Shown one piece after another: positions 1 through 9,536 of a stretch of 45,998 bases of DNA. The stretch is from Micromonospora sp. KC213. GTDB lineage: Bacteria > Actinomycetota > Actinomycetes > Mycobacteriales > Micromonosporaceae. Location of the stretch: NCBI RefSeq assembly GCF_004348325.1, contig NZ_SMKF01000025.1:1-45998 (forward strand), in the 5' to 3' direction. The position numbers were made by a program, and so were the translations under genes. Below the pieces are notes generated by a model. It made no database searches. It worked only from the letters and a program-made list of their open reading frames with translations, and was not told the origin of the DNA. Every line of letters starts with the position of its first letter. The stretch's first letter is position 1.

Positions 1-2
1 GG

Positions 3-425
3 TCAGAGGTCGAGGAGGAGGGTGCGGGGGCCCACGTTGACGCTCTCGACCAGCATGTGGGCGCGGAAGCGGCCAGTCTCGACCCGGGTGCCGCGGGCGC
101 GTAGTGCGTCGACGACCGCGGTCACCAGGGGTTCGGCGAGCTCCGCGGGGGCGGCGGCGGTCCAGCTCGGACGCCGGCCCCGGCGGGCGTCGCCGTACAG
201 GGTGAACTGGCTGACCAGCAGAATCGGGGCGCCGGTGTCGGCGACGCTGCGCTCGTCGTCCAGGATGCGCAGTTCGTGGATCTTGCGGGCCATGCTCTGC
301 GCGATCTCCGGGGTGTCCGAACGGGCCACCCCGAGCAGCACCAGCAGCCCGTCGGCGATCTCCCCGACCACCTGGCCGTCGACCGTGACGCTCGCCCGGG
401 ACACCGTCTGCAGCAGCGCACGCAT
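3..425 (-). CDS. dtd: D-aminoacyl-tRNA deacylase
   Basis: The 140-residue product hydrolyses D-amino acids (and glycine from tRNA-Ala) off mischarged tRNAs in the cytoplasm, a translation proofreading step. The start [17 protein letters not shown] is typical of the family, the SQFTLYGD motif lies mid-protein, and the C-terminal [11 protein letters not shown] corresponds to the Gly-cisPro signature; the length is normal for Dtd. The ATG overlaps the stop of the upstream methyltransferase gene by one base (TGATG), so the two are probably cotranscribed and translationally coupled. The stop codon lies three bases from the window edge, so nothing can be said of what follows. Confidence 0.95.
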   Translation of the reverse strand: MRALLQTVSRASVTVDGQVVGEIADGLLVLLGVARSDTPEIAQSMARKIHELRILDDERSVADTGAPILLVSQFTLYGDARRGRRPSWTAAAPAELAEPLVTAVVDALRARGTRVETGRFRAHMLVESVNVGPRTLLLDL

Positions 426-1960
426 CAGGTCACCGGTTCGATGATGCCGCGTTCGACCAGGTGCGCCACGATCGGCCCGGCCGCCTCGGTCAACTCCTGC
501 GGCGGCACGTCGTGCGCGGCGGCCAGCAGGGCCAGCTGGTCGTGCAGCGCGAGCCGGCCGTCGCATCCGCCGACCAGGGCCAGCACCAGCGGGTCGATCT
601 CCTCGGTCCAGCGCAGCCCGTGCGGCATGGCCAGCGTCTGCCGGTCCACCGCCCAGCCGTCGTCGCCCATGGTGGCCTCCTGGCGCAGTTGCAGCCCCTC
701 GGCGGCCCGGTAGCGCTCGGCGAGCAGCGCGTCGGTGTCGCGTACCCGCAGGAAGTCCTGGCGGTCGAACCAGGCGGCGATCCGGTCGCCCATCGGCGGC
801 TCGACCCGCTGGCGTAGGTCCTCCACCCGGACCACCGGGTCCGCGTGCCCGGACCGGCGCAGCGACACGATGCCGAAACCGATCGCCTCCACCCTGTGCG
901 CGTCGAACCAGTCCAGCCAGGCGGCCATCCGCTGCGGGTCGGCGGCCTCGCCGACGTCGGTGAGCCACAGGTTGACGTACGCCATCGGGTCGGCCACCTC
1001 GCGCTGGATCACCCAGGCGTCGCATCCGGTACCCGTGAACCAGCCGGCCACCCGCTCGCCCCAGTCCTCGCCGGCCACGTGCACCCAGTTCGCCAGGTAC
1101 TGCATGGTGCCGCCCGCGGTGAGCAGGCCCGGCGCGGCGGCGGCCAGCTCCGCGCCGATCGTGTCGCCGACCCGGCCGGAGTCGCGGTAGACGTGGGTGG
1201 TGGTGCCGGGACCCACCACGAAGGGTGGGTTGCTCACCACCAGGTCGAAGCGGCGGCCGGCGACTGGGGCGACCAGGTCGCCGCGGAGCAACTCCCAGTC
1301 CTGGTCGTTGAGGGCGGCGGTGGTGGCGGCGAAGCGCAACGCCCGCTCGGAGATGTCGGTGGCGGTGACCCGGCGGGCGTGGGTGGCCAGGTGCAGCGCC
1401 TGGATACCGGAACCGGTGCCCAGGTCCAGCGCGGTCGCCACCGGTCGGCGCATGGTCGCGCCGATCAGTGTCTGGGTGGCCCCGCCGATGCCGAGCACGT
1501 GCTCGGCGTGCAACGGCCGGCCGGGACGGGCGCTGGCCGGCAGGTCGGCCAGCACCCACCAGTCGTCCCCGTACGGCTCCAGGTCGACCCCGGCGCGCAG
1601 GCCGTCTCCGTGCCGCTCGACGATCCCGCCGGCCAGGGCGTCGGCGATCGGCAGCGGGGCGAGCGCGGCGGCGACCACCGCCTCGGACTCGGTCTGGTCG
1701 CAGATGAACACCCGGATCAGGGTCGCGAGCGGATCGCGGTCGGCGGTGGCGCGCAGGGCGGCCCGGAAGTCGTTGCGGGCGATGCCGCCGGTGGCCGCCG
1801 GGCCGAGCCGGCCGGCGATGCCGTTGGAGGTGAAACCGGCCCGGTCCAGCGCGGTACGCAGCGCCTGGACGCCGGCCGGGGAGAGCAGCATGTCGTGTCG
1901 TTCCACGTCGACATCCTGCCTGGCCGAGGAGTCGCGGCGGTCGGCACCTGTTACATCCAT
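425..1960 (-). CDS. class I SAM-dependent methyltransferase (actinobacterial, NPPF type)
   Basis: A 511-residue protein with a Rossmann methyltransferase core in the middle: [11 protein letters not shown] is SAM motif I and [10 protein letters not shown] is the NPP(F/Y) motif of enzymes that methylate planar nitrogens in glutamine or nucleobases. About 150 residues precede this core and about 200 follow it; that arrangement matches a conserved actinobacterial family of unknown substrate. The ATG at 1960 is used here because the frame is open from it. A second start at residue 24 ([11 protein letters not shown]) fits the conserved part equally well, and no strong ribosome site decides between them. 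It is the first gene of a probable two-gene operon with dtd. The substrate cannot be told from sequence. Confidence 0.85.
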   Translation of the reverse strand: MDVTGADRRDSSARQDVDVERHDMLLSPAGVQALRTALDRAGFTSNGIAGRLGPAATGGIARNDFRAALRATADRDPLATLIRVFICDQTESEAVVAAALAPLPIADALAGGIVERHGDGLRAGVDLEPYGDDWWVLADLPASARPGRPLHAEHVLGIGGATQTLIGATMRRPVATALDLGTGSGIQALHLATHARRVTATDISERALRFAATTAALNDQDWELLRGDLVAPVAGRRFDLVVSNPPFVVGPGTTTHVYRDSGRVGDTIGAELAAAAPGLLTAGGTMQYLANWVHVAGEDWGERVAGWFTGTGCDAWVIQREVADPMAYVNLWLTDVGEAADPQRMAAWLDWFDAHRVEAIGFGIVSLRRSGHADPVVRVEDLRQRVEPPMGDRIAAWFDRQDFLRVRDTDALLAERYRAAEGLQLRQEATMGDDGWAVDRQTLAMPHGLRWTEEIDPLVLALVGGCDGRLALHDQLALLAAAHDVPPQELTEAAGPIVAHLVERGIIEPVT

Positions 1961-2092
1961 ATCGCTGCCTGGATAGATTCGCTGTTATCTCTTTCATGCA
2001 TCTCGATGGATGGCTAGCATTCCCCCCAACATCCGTCGATGGGCGTCCCCGCGGCCAGGAACCGCCGGACGCACCGGTAGGGAGTTCAGACG

Positions 2093-3316
<1,224 letters not shown>

Positions 3317-3329
3317 CGACCCGCCCCAG

Positions 3330-3364
3330 CGGCCCGGTGGACGTCCCCCCCGTCCACCGGGCCG
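3330..3364. terminator. bidirectional hairpin terminator
   Basis: A perfect 14-bp stem (CGGCCCGGTGGACG, complement at 3351-3364) encloses the 7-nt loop TCCCCCC. It sits between the convergent protease and iron ABC transporter genes and can serve both strands. There is no U-tract, which is common in actinomycetes. Confidence 0.8.
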
Positions 3365-3375
3365 CGTCGCGTCGG

Positions 3376-4449
3376 TCAGCCGACCGGCAGCGCCGGGGTC
3401 GGCACCGGGGTAGGGTTCGGCGCGGCGGGCCAGGCCCGGGCCCGGCCGTCGACGTGGACGCCCACCTCGGCACCGACCGGTACCGGATCCGCCTCGTCCC
3501 AGATCCGCGCGGTGACCCGGGTGCCGTCGGCCAATCGCAGGGCGACCAGGGCGTCGTGACCGTGGAAGTCGTGGCGCAGCACGGTGGCGGTCACCGCCGC
3601 TCCGCCCGCGGCGGCGGTCAGTCGCAGCTGTTCCGGCCGGACCAGCACGGTCACCGGGCCGTGCGCCGCGCCGATGATCGGTAGGGTCCCCAGCGGGGTA
3701 CGGGCCGTGTCGCCGGAGGCGACCGCCGGCAGCAGCACCGCGTCCCCGACGAACCCGGCCACCCACTCGTCGGCGGGTTCGCGGTACAGCGCGGTCGGGG
3801 AGTCCGCCTGCACCACCCGCCCGGAGCGCAGCACCGCCACCCGGTCCGCCACCGACAGGGCCTCACCCTGGTCGTGGGTGACCAGCACCGCGGTCGCGCC
3901 GTCGGTGCGCAGCGCCTCCCGGATGTCGTGCCGCAGGCCGGCGCGCAGCCCGGCGTCGAGCGCGCTGAACGGTTCGTCCAGCAGCACCAGCGAGGGCCGT
4001 GGGGCCAGTGCCCGCGCCACGGCGACCCGCTGCTGCTGGCCGCCGGAGAGCTGGTGCGGCATCCGGTCGCCGTACCCGGCCAGCCCGACCAGGGCCAGCA
4101 CCTCGTCGACCCGGTCGCCGCGCCGGGCGGCCCGGTCCAGGCCGTACGCGATGTTGGCGGCCACGCTCAGGTGCGGGAAGAGGGCGCCCTCCTGCGGCAC
4201 CACGGCGATCCGGCGGCGGTGCGCCGGCAGGTGGCGACCCGGGCCCGCCACCTCCCGCCCGTCGACCCGGATGGTGCCGGCGTCCAGCCGCTCGAAACCG
4301 GCCAGGCAGCGCAGCAGGGTGGTCTTGCCGCAGCCGGACGGGCCGAGCACCGCGGTCAGCGCGCCGGCCGGGACGGTGAGGTCGACCCCGTCCAGCGCGG
4401 TCACCGGGCCGTACCGTTTGCCGACGCCGGCCAGCACGACCTCGCTCAT
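3376..4449 (-). CDS. Fe(III) ABC transporter ATP-binding protein (FbpC-like)
   Basis: The 357-residue ATPase would power the inner-membrane ferric iron importer encoded just upstream. It has Walker A GPSGCGKT (36-43), Q-loop Gln86, signature LSGGQ (134-138), Walker B LVLLDEP with Glu159, and H-loop His192 in VTHD. A C-terminal regulatory segment of about 120 residues containing VRPEQLRL is TOBE-like, as in FbpC. The ATG at 4449 overlaps the permease stop by 4 bp (ATGA); the longer open frame upstream is only readthrough. Iron specificity is inferred from the operon and the binding protein. Confidence 0.93.
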   Translation of the reverse strand: MSEVVLAGVGKRYGPVTALDGVDLTVPAGALTAVLGPSGCGKTTLLRCLAGFERLDAGTIRVDGREVAGPGRHLPAHRRRIAVVPQEGALFPHLSVAANIAYGLDRAARRGDRVDEVLALVGLAGYGDRMPHQLSGGQQQRVAVARALAPRPSLVLLDEPFSALDAGLRAGLRHDIREALRTDGATAVLVTHDQGEALSVADRVAVLRSGRVVQADSPTALYREPADEWVAGFVGDAVLLPAVASGDTARTPLGTLPIIGAAHGPVTVLVRPEQLRLTAAAGGAAVTATVLRHDFHGHDALVALRLADGTRVTARIWDEADPVPVGAEVGVHVDGRARAWPAAPNPTPVPTPALPVG

Positions 4450-6047
4450 CGATCCTCCTTGTCGAGCAAGCCACCCCGGGCGACCAGCCACCAGGTCGGC
4501 AGCGCCGAGATGGCCACCAGCAGCGCGGCGTACGGCGCGGCGGCGGCGTACGCCCCGACGGAGGTGGCCGTCCACAGCTCGGTGGCGAGGGTGTCGGTGC
4601 CGGTCGGGCGGAGCAGCAGGGTAGCCGGCAGTTCCTTCATGCCGGTGAGGAAGACCAGGGCCGCCCCCGCCCCGATCCCGGGCAGGGTCAGCGGCAGGGT
4701 GACGGTGCGCAGCACCGCCAGCGGCCCGCGCCCCAGCGAGCGGGCCACCTCCTCCAGCCCGGGCGGGGCCTGGCCGGCGGCGCCGGCCACCGCGGCGACG
4801 GCCAGCGGCAGGAAGAGCGTGGCGTAGGCGAGCGCCAGCAGCCACGACGTCTGGTAGAGCGGTCGGGCCACGGTGATGCCGAAGAAGATCAGCGACAGTC
4901 CGATCACCACGCCGGGCAGCGCGTGGGCGAGGTAGGCGAGCCGGTCCAGCGCGGTGGCCAGCGGGCCGGGGGCGCGGGCGGTGAGCAGTCCGAGCGGCAG
5001 GGCCAGCAGCATGGTCAGGGCGGCGCCGGCCAGCGACAGCCCGAGCGAGTTGCCGGCGGCGGCGGCGACCTCGGCCAGCGCGCCGGGGCGGGAGACCCCG
5101 CTGAGCAGCCGGCGGGCCAGGCTGACCGCGGGTACCCCCAGCGCCAGGGCGGCGACGGCGAGCAGCGCCGCCAGGGCCGGCCAGTGGGCCGGACCGAGCC
5201 GTAGCCGGGCGGCGGGGCGGCGGGCTCCGCCGAGCCGGGCGTATCGGGCGCCGCGCCGTCGGGTCGCGGTCTCACCGGCCAGCAGCAGTACGGTCAGCGC
5301 CACCAGGACGCTGGAGAGCACCAACGCGCCGGTGCGGTCGAAGCCCAGGTCGAAGGCGACGAAGATGGCCCGGGTGAAGGTGTCGGTGCGCAGGATCGAC
5401 ACGGCGCCGAAGTCGGCCAGCACGTAGAGCGCGACCAGCAGTGCCCCGGCGGCGGTGGCCGGGCGGATCTGGCGCAGGGTCACGTCGGTGAAGGTGCGCC
5501 AACCGCCCCGCCCCAGCGAGCGGGAGACCTCCTCCTGCGCCGGGTCGGCGCCCTTGAGCGCCGCGGCGACGGGCAGGAAGACGTACGGGTAGGAACAGAG
5601 GGTCAGCACCAGCGCCGCCGGCCAGAACCCTTCGAGGCGGTCGACGGTGGAGACCCAGGCGAACGCGGCGATGTAGGTGGGCACGGCCAGCGGCAACGCG
5701 GCGAGCACCGCGAAGAACCGCCGCCCGGGCAGGTCGGTGCGGGTGACCAGCCAGGCGGTGGCCACCCCGAGCACCACGCAGGCGGTGGTGACCACGGCGG
5801 CCAGCCCGAGACTGCGGGCGGCGAGCAGCCCGACCCGCCCGGTCCACAGTTGCGCGCCGAGCCGCCCGACGCCGGCCTCGGCGGTGCGTACCGCGAGGTA
5901 GACCAGGGGGATCAGGGCTACGGCGACCGCGGCGGTGGAGGCCGCGAGCAGTGCCGGGCGTGGCGCCAGTCGGCGTGCCCACCCGCGTACGCCGAAACGG
6001 GCCGGCCCGATCCGGGCCGGCCCCGCCTCGGGGGTGGTGGTGGTCAT
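4446..6047 (-). CDS. Fe(III) ABC transporter permease (FbpB-like)
   Basis: A 533-residue integral membrane protein with about 12 hydrophobic helices in two homologous halves, the fused-permease layout of the FbpB/SfuB family. Each half carries an EAA loop for ATPase contact: EEVSRSLGRGGW in the first and EEVARSLGRGPL in the second. The start at MTTTTPEAG lies two bases after the binding-protein stop. Its stop overlaps the ATPase start by 4 bp, so the three genes form one tight operon. The family and partner genes point to periplasmic-side capture and import of ferric iron. Confidence 0.93.
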   Translation of the reverse strand: MTTTTPEAGPARIGPARFGVRGWARRLAPRPALLAASTAAVAVALIPLVYLAVRTAEAGVGRLGAQLWTGRVGLLAARSLGLAAVVTTACVVLGVATAWLVTRTDLPGRRFFAVLAALPLAVPTYIAAFAWVSTVDRLEGFWPAALVLTLCSYPYVFLPVAAALKGADPAQEEVSRSLGRGGWRTFTDVTLRQIRPATAAGALLVALYVLADFGAVSILRTDTFTRAIFVAFDLGFDRTGALVLSSVLVALTVLLLAGETATRRRGARYARLGGARRPAARLRLGPAHWPALAALLAVAALALGVPAVSLARRLLSGVSRPGALAEVAAAAGNSLGLSLAGAALTMLLALPLGLLTARAPGPLATALDRLAYLAHALPGVVIGLSLIFFGITVARPLYQTSWLLALAYATLFLPLAVAAVAGAAGQAPPGLEEVARSLGRGPLAVLRTVTLPLTLPGIGAGAALVFLTGMKELPATLLLRPTGTDTLATELWTATSVGAYAAAAPYAALLVAISALPTWWLVARGGLLDKEDR

Positions 6048-6049
6048 GC

Positions 6050-7108
6050 TCAGGGCACCAGGCCCGACTCCGTGATCATCTTGATGGTGACGTCGAGGGT
6101 GTCCAGGTCGTTCAGGTCGATGTCGGGGGTGTCCAGGTCGGCCAGGGGCGGCACTCCGGCCGGCGCGGCGACCCCGGTCACCACCGGGTACTCGAAGGTC
6201 TGCTCGGCGAAGTACCGCTGCGATTCGGGGTTGAGCAGGAAGTCGACGAAGGCCTTGGTGTCCGGGTCCTCGGCGGAGCGCTTGAGCACCCCGACGCCGG
6301 CGACGTTGACCAGCGCGCCGGTGTCGCCGCCGGGGAAGAAGTGCAGCTTCACCTTGAGCCCGTCGGGCGTGGTGCCCTTCTCCTTGGCGACCTCGCCGAG
6401 GTAGTAGTGGTTGACCAGGCCGACCGGGATGGTCCCGTTGTCCACGTCCTCGACGATCTTGACGTTGTTGTCGCGGATCTGCGGCTCGTTGGCCTTGAGG
6501 CCGGCGAGGAAGTCCTTGGCCTTCTGATCGCCGTGCTGCACCCGGATCGCGGTGACGAACGCCTGGAACGACGCGTTGGTCGGGGCGAGGCCGATCTTGC
6601 CCTTCCACTTCGGGTCGGTCAGCTCGAACACCGACCTGGGCAGCTCGGCGGCGGGCACGGTGTCGGCGTTGTAGGCCAATACCCGGGACCGGGCGCTGAC
6701 GCCCACCCACTGGCCGGTGCGGGACCGGAAGGTCTGCGGCACCTTCTCCAGGTCGGCGGCGGGCAGCGGGGCGAACATACCGCGCTTGGCGACCGCGCCG
6801 AGGGCGCCGGCGTCCTGGGCGAAGAAGGCGTCGGCGGGGGAATTGTCGCCCTCTTCGACGAGCTGGGCGGCGAGCTGCGCGGTGGTGGCGTACCGGGTCT
6901 TGACCGTGATTCCGGTCTGCTCGCTGAACCTGTCCAGCAGCGGCTTGACCAGTGTCTCGTTACGGCCGCTGTAGACCGTGATCGTCTTGTCGCCGGGCTT
7001 GCCCGGATCCCCGGCGTCGTCGCCGCCGGAGCCGCAGGCGACCAGACCGAACGAGAGCAGCCCGGCGGCGGCGACGGCCGCGAGGGGCCTGCGGGCGGGG
7101 ACGGGCAC
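6050..7108 (-). CDS. Fe(III) ABC transporter substrate-binding lipoprotein (FbpA-like)
   Basis: The 352-residue precursor captures ferric iron at the cell surface. It has a lipoprotein signal with lipobox LVAC (Cys25), then a class II periplasmic-binding fold beginning ITVYSGRNETLV. Tyr235-Tyr236 (NHYYLGE) match the iron-coordinating tyrosine pair of FbpA proteins. The GTG at 7108 is preferred over an upstream GTG because AAGGAG lies 6 nt in front of it and because the lipoprotein signal then starts at the N-terminus. It is the first gene of the operon, with a probable iron box about 50 bp upstream, so iron repression is expected. Confidence 0.92.
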   Translation of the reverse strand: MPVPARRPLAAVAAAGLLSFGLVACGSGGDDAGDPGKPGDKTITVYSGRNETLVKPLLDRFSEQTGITVKTRYATTAQLAAQLVEEGDNSPADAFFAQDAGALGAVAKRGMFAPLPAADLEKVPQTFRSRTGQWVGVSARSRVLAYNADTVPAAELPRSVFELTDPKWKGKIGLAPTNASFQAFVTAIRVQHGDQKAKDFLAGLKANEPQIRDNNVKIVEDVDNGTIPVGLVNHYYLGEVAKEKGTTPDGLKVKLHFFPGGDTGALVNVAGVGVLKRSAEDPDTKAFVDFLLNPESQRYFAEQTFEYPVVTGVAAPAGVPPLADLDTPDIDLNDLDTLDVTIKMITESGLVP

Positions 7109-7158
7109 GGTGTACTCCTTCAGCTCGCTCGACGGGCGCTCCGCCGACCGGCCTGAAG

Positions 7159-7177
7159 TTAGCACAGCCTTACCTCA
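7159..7177 (-). promoter_or_regulatory. iron box (IdeR/DmdR1-type operator)
   Basis: On the minus strand the site reads TGAGGTAAGGCTGTGCTAA. It matches 14 of 19 positions of the actinobacterial iron-box consensus TTAGGTTAGGCTCACCTAA, including the AGG and GCTAA-like half-site ends. It lies about 50 bp before the start of the ferric-iron binding protein gene, the expected place for repression by an Fe2+-loaded DtxR-family regulator. Confidence 0.7.
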
Positions 7178-7415
7178 TACCGTATCGGCCCTGGTGGCAG
7201 GCGGGATGAACGACACACCGGTGGGATCACGGCCGGCGTTGGTTGGCTGTGCGGGACAGCTGACCTGAGATCACTCCGCTCGCGCCTGGACACCACCGAC
7301 CGGCGCAGACGGAGTCGATCAACGCCGGGTGAGGCATGGGAGAGCCGACGGGGGCGGGCAGAGGCGATCACCTGAGGAGTCGGCCTGACGGCCAGTCACA
7401 CCGGCAGCGCCAGCC
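7178..7415. other. intergenic region upstream of iron operon and left repeat
   Basis: No convincing gene is seen. The segment would hold the promoter of the iron-uptake operon (reading left) and presumably the original promoter of the HhH-GPD gene (reading right), whose truncated first copy starts at 7436. It has only short identity (CGGCCAGTC and GCAGCGCCAG) with the sequence in front of the right repeat copy. Confidence 0.4.
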
Positions 7416-7523
7416 GGGTACGGCATCATCAGGACATGGCGCTCTCCCTGCCGATCGACCCCGCGGCGAACGACCTGCTCAACCGCAGCCCACTGGCGCT
7501 GCTCACCGGCATGCTGCTGGACC
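7416..7523. repeat. left copy of 108-bp perfect direct repeat
   Basis: This is identical over 108 bp to 9429-9536. It covers 20 bp of leader plus the first 29 codons of the HhH-GPD gene. Weaker similarity extends about 25 bp to the left with a 1-nt indel (GCAGCGCCAGC in both). Identity stops abruptly at 7523, where the left copy goes into darG-side sequence and the right copy continues into the intact gene. Confidence 0.95.
7436..7523 (+). pseudogene. 5' fragment of HhH-GPD gene (29 codons)
   Basis: The translation MALSLPIDPAANDLLNRSPL and the next nine residues equal the start of the intact gene at 9449. After residue 29 the frame runs into unrelated sequence and overlaps the end of darG on the other strand, stopping at 7627. 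The helix-hairpin-helix is absent, so this is a dead copy left by whatever process created the direct repeat. Confidence 0.85.
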
Positions 7524-7562
7524 GCACCTACGGCGCCCACAGGAAGCTTCTACCACCTCTTT

Positions 7563-8627
7563 TCAGGCCGGCAGAAGCTCGTGTTCCTGGAGACGGGCTG
7601 CGGCTACTCGTACGTGCTTGTCTGTGAACATGCGCGCCTTGCGGAGACTCCAGGACGCCACTCGCTCGGCCAATTCGGCAGGTGAGCCTGTCGGAGGTGC
7701 CTGGATGGAGGCGAAATGCACCGTGGCGAGTAGTTCGAGGCTGTAAGGTGTCTCGAAGCCATCAACCAGCTTTAGCAGCTCACCGATCCGCCGAACGATC
7801 TCATCCTCGCCTCGTAGGACTGCTTCGGCTGCCTCGAGGCCGTCAGGAAGTGGGTTGATGGGAGCGAACTGGGTCACCGACGCGGACCGGTCACCGATGC
7901 CCGACAGGTAGTGGCCCTCAAGGCTGACCAGCACATGACCGAGACTCGGCGCGTAGGGTCCGTACGCTCCCCGGTTGAACGCCAATCTCAACGGCGTGCC
8001 CAGGACCTGGAGGAAGTAAGCGAGTTTCTGGATCTCCAACTCACTGATCCCCTCCCGGACCTCCTGCAGGCGAGCGCGGTCTAGGTATCGGGCGACCGCG
8101 ATCAACAGCACGGCGCGCAGGGGAGTCAGCACCGGGGGTGGCGTCGCGTTGGGCATGGCGGCAGGCGGCGGAGCCCCTTCCGGAGGAAAGATCACCACGC
8201 GCACGCCGGGCAAACGCTCGGCTGCCTGCTCGATGAGCGGACGGACCTCGCTCCACCGCAGGCCGCCGTTGCCGCATCCCAGGGCAGGTATGGCGATCGA
8301 GGTGATAGCACGTTGGTTGACCACTTCGACCAGAGAGTCCAGGCCCGCTGCGATGTCCTCCAGCTGCGAGCTGCCACGCCAGTGTCGCTTGGTGGGGAAG
8401 TTCAGGATGAATCGGCGGGAACCGAGCACCCCGGTGTCGAATGTCCAGACCTGACCCATGCGAACCTCGCCCCTGGCGCAAGCGGCACGGTAGGCGCGGA
8501 AGTTGGCGGGGAAGGCTCGCTTGAACTGCAAGGCGATGCCCTTGCCCATTACCCCAACCGTGTTGACCGTGTTGACGAGAGCCTCCACCTCAGCGGTGAG
8601 CAGGTTGCCGTGCCCTTCCTCGATCAT
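7563..8627 (-). CDS. darG: DarG-type DNA ADP-ribosyl glycohydrolase antitoxin
   Basis: The 354-residue antitoxin removes ADP-ribose from thymidine in DNA and also binds DarT. An N-terminal macrodomain covers about residues 1-150: the GNLL and VNTVNTVGVMGKGIALQFK region binds ADP-ribose, Lys80 in NFPTKRHW is the expected catalytic lysine, and GCGNGGL forms the phosphate loop. The C-terminal half (from about 165) is the helical toxin-neutralising region of this family. The ATG at 8627 is chosen because a near-perfect AAGGAGGTGAGAAGC ribosome site precedes it; the open frame upstream overlaps darT. It starts 5 nt after the darT stop, so the two are one operon. The pair is known in other bacteria as a phage-defence system. 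Confidence 0.93.
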   Translation of the reverse strand: MIEEGHGNLLTAEVEALVNTVNTVGVMGKGIALQFKRAFPANFRAYRAACARGEVRMGQVWTFDTGVLGSRRFILNFPTKRHWRGSSQLEDIAAGLDSLVEVVNQRAITSIAIPALGCGNGGLRWSEVRPLIEQAAERLPGVRVVIFPPEGAPPPAAMPNATPPPVLTPLRAVLLIAVARYLDRARLQEVREGISELEIQKLAYFLQVLGTPLRLAFNRGAYGPYAPSLGHVLVSLEGHYLSGIGDRSASVTQFAPINPLPDGLEAAEAVLRGEDEIVRRIGELLKLVDGFETPYSLELLATVHFASIQAPPTGSPAELAERVASWSLRKARMFTDKHVRVAAARLQEHELLPA

Positions 8628-8632
8628 GCTTC

Positions 8633-9307
8633 TCACCTCCTTTCGTACCCGTAGTACCAGGTCGGCCTGACGATAATCCGGTCTGCCAGCGGATGCCCTG
8701 CCAGGAGCGCCTGCACCCGCGAGCGGTGATGATCGTCGTGGACGCCGATCCACTGGATCAGCGGCGTGGCCAACGTGTGGTGAACGAGGAATTCTGCCTG
8801 ACGCCTGCGCTGGCGGTCCATGTCTTCGGCGGTGTTGTTCCACCGCTCCGCGGTCATGAGCGGCCAGTCGACCATCTCGGCCAACGTCTGCAGGTCGGCG
8901 GTGAACTCAGTGGTAGCGGTGGCGGCGTTACCGTCGGTGCCGACCCAGCCAGAGAGACCGGTGACCGCGACTCCCACCCGGGTTACGAGATACACGAGCG
9001 GTCGGTCCCCGCCGGGATAGCAGTTCGGTTTGCTGTCCCGGTGGTCGCAGGCAATACGGTACATCATGGGTGATTTCGGAGCATAGTAGAACGGCACGTA
9101 GTCACCCACTTGCCCGCCGGGGCCAGCCAACACCGGTCGCTGACGGCGAGACTCCTTGATCGCCGGGTCGCCGACCTCGGTCCGCGTCAAGCCGCCGCGT
9201 GCGACTGCGTCACAGGCCAGGTAGCCGCAATCGAAGATCGCCTTGATGTTGTCCAGGTGAGTGAAGTGGTAGATCCACCGATCCCTTACGTTGATGCCTT
9301 CAGGCAT
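8633..9307 (-). CDS. darT: DarT-type ssDNA thymidine ADP-ribosyltransferase toxin
   Basis: The 224-residue toxin uses NAD+ to ADP-ribosylate thymidine in single-stranded DNA, blocking replication. Family signatures are WIYHFTHLDNIKAIF (with His14), DYVPFYYAPKSPMMY and AEFLVH, whose Glu172 corresponds to the catalytic glutamate. An RRQRP stretch lies where the NAD-contacting arginine is expected. The length is normal and no lesion is seen, so it should be active and need DarG. A GGGAG lies 12 nt before the ATG at 9307. The toxin comes first and the antitoxin second, as in known darTG operons. The promoter must lie in 9308-9428, inside the bracketed module. Confidence 0.93.
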   Translation of the reverse strand: MPEGINVRDRWIYHFTHLDNIKAIFDCGYLACDAVARGGLTRTEVGDPAIKESRRQRPVLAGPGGQVGDYVPFYYAPKSPMMYRIACDHRDSKPNCYPGGDRPLVYLVTRVGVAVTGLSGWVGTDGNAATATTEFTADLQTLAEMVDWPLMTAERWNNTAEDMDRQRRRQAEFLVHHTLATPLIQWIGVHDDHHRSRVQALLAGHPLADRIIVRPTWYYGYERR

Positions 9308-9428
9308 GCCGAGGCATCTCCCGGTTCGCCGTCATGGGCACTCGACTCCTGCGTCTCGTGGGCCCCCGGGCGCAGACTCTAACGAACCGGTTCCGCTCGG
9401 CGGCCAGTCGAAGGAGCAGCGCCAGCTG

Positions 9429-9536
9429 GGGTACGGCATCATCAGGACATGGCGCTCTCCCTGCCGATCGACCCCGCGGCGAACGACCTGCTCAACCGCA
9501 GCCCACTGGCGCTGCTCACCGGCATGCTGCTGGACC
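9429..9536. repeat. right copy of 108-bp perfect direct repeat
   Basis: Identical to 7416-7523. Here the sequence continues in frame into the complete HhH-GPD gene, so this copy supplies its leader, start codon and first 29 codons. Confidence 0.95.

Larger units (their letters stand above)
7416..9536. mobile_element. repeat-bracketed darTG module (candidate mobile cassette)
   Basis: Two perfect 108-bp direct repeats derived from the 5' end of an HhH-GPD gene bracket about 1.9 kb that contains almost nothing except darT and darG. No transposase or integrase lies inside. Recombination between the repeats would remove the module exactly and leave one intact HhH-GPD gene joined to the left upstream sequence. 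The base composition inside is visibly less GC-rich than in the flanking genes. That it arrived by insertion, and the mechanism, are inferred. Confidence 0.5.

Noticed and set aside
3..1997. A 664-codon minus-strand frame that ends as Dtd
   Set aside because: Only the last 140 codons resemble a protein family; the upstream part is Arg/Gly/Pro-rich antisense-type translation of the methyltransferase gene in another frame.
845..2017. 390-codon plus-strand frame opposite the methyltransferase
   Set aside because: Antisense shadow of a gene with clear SAM and NPPF motifs.
7436..7627. 63-codon frame as a functional small gene
   Set aside because: Its first 29 residues copy the HhH-GPD start and the rest is antisense to the end of darG, so it is a fragment.
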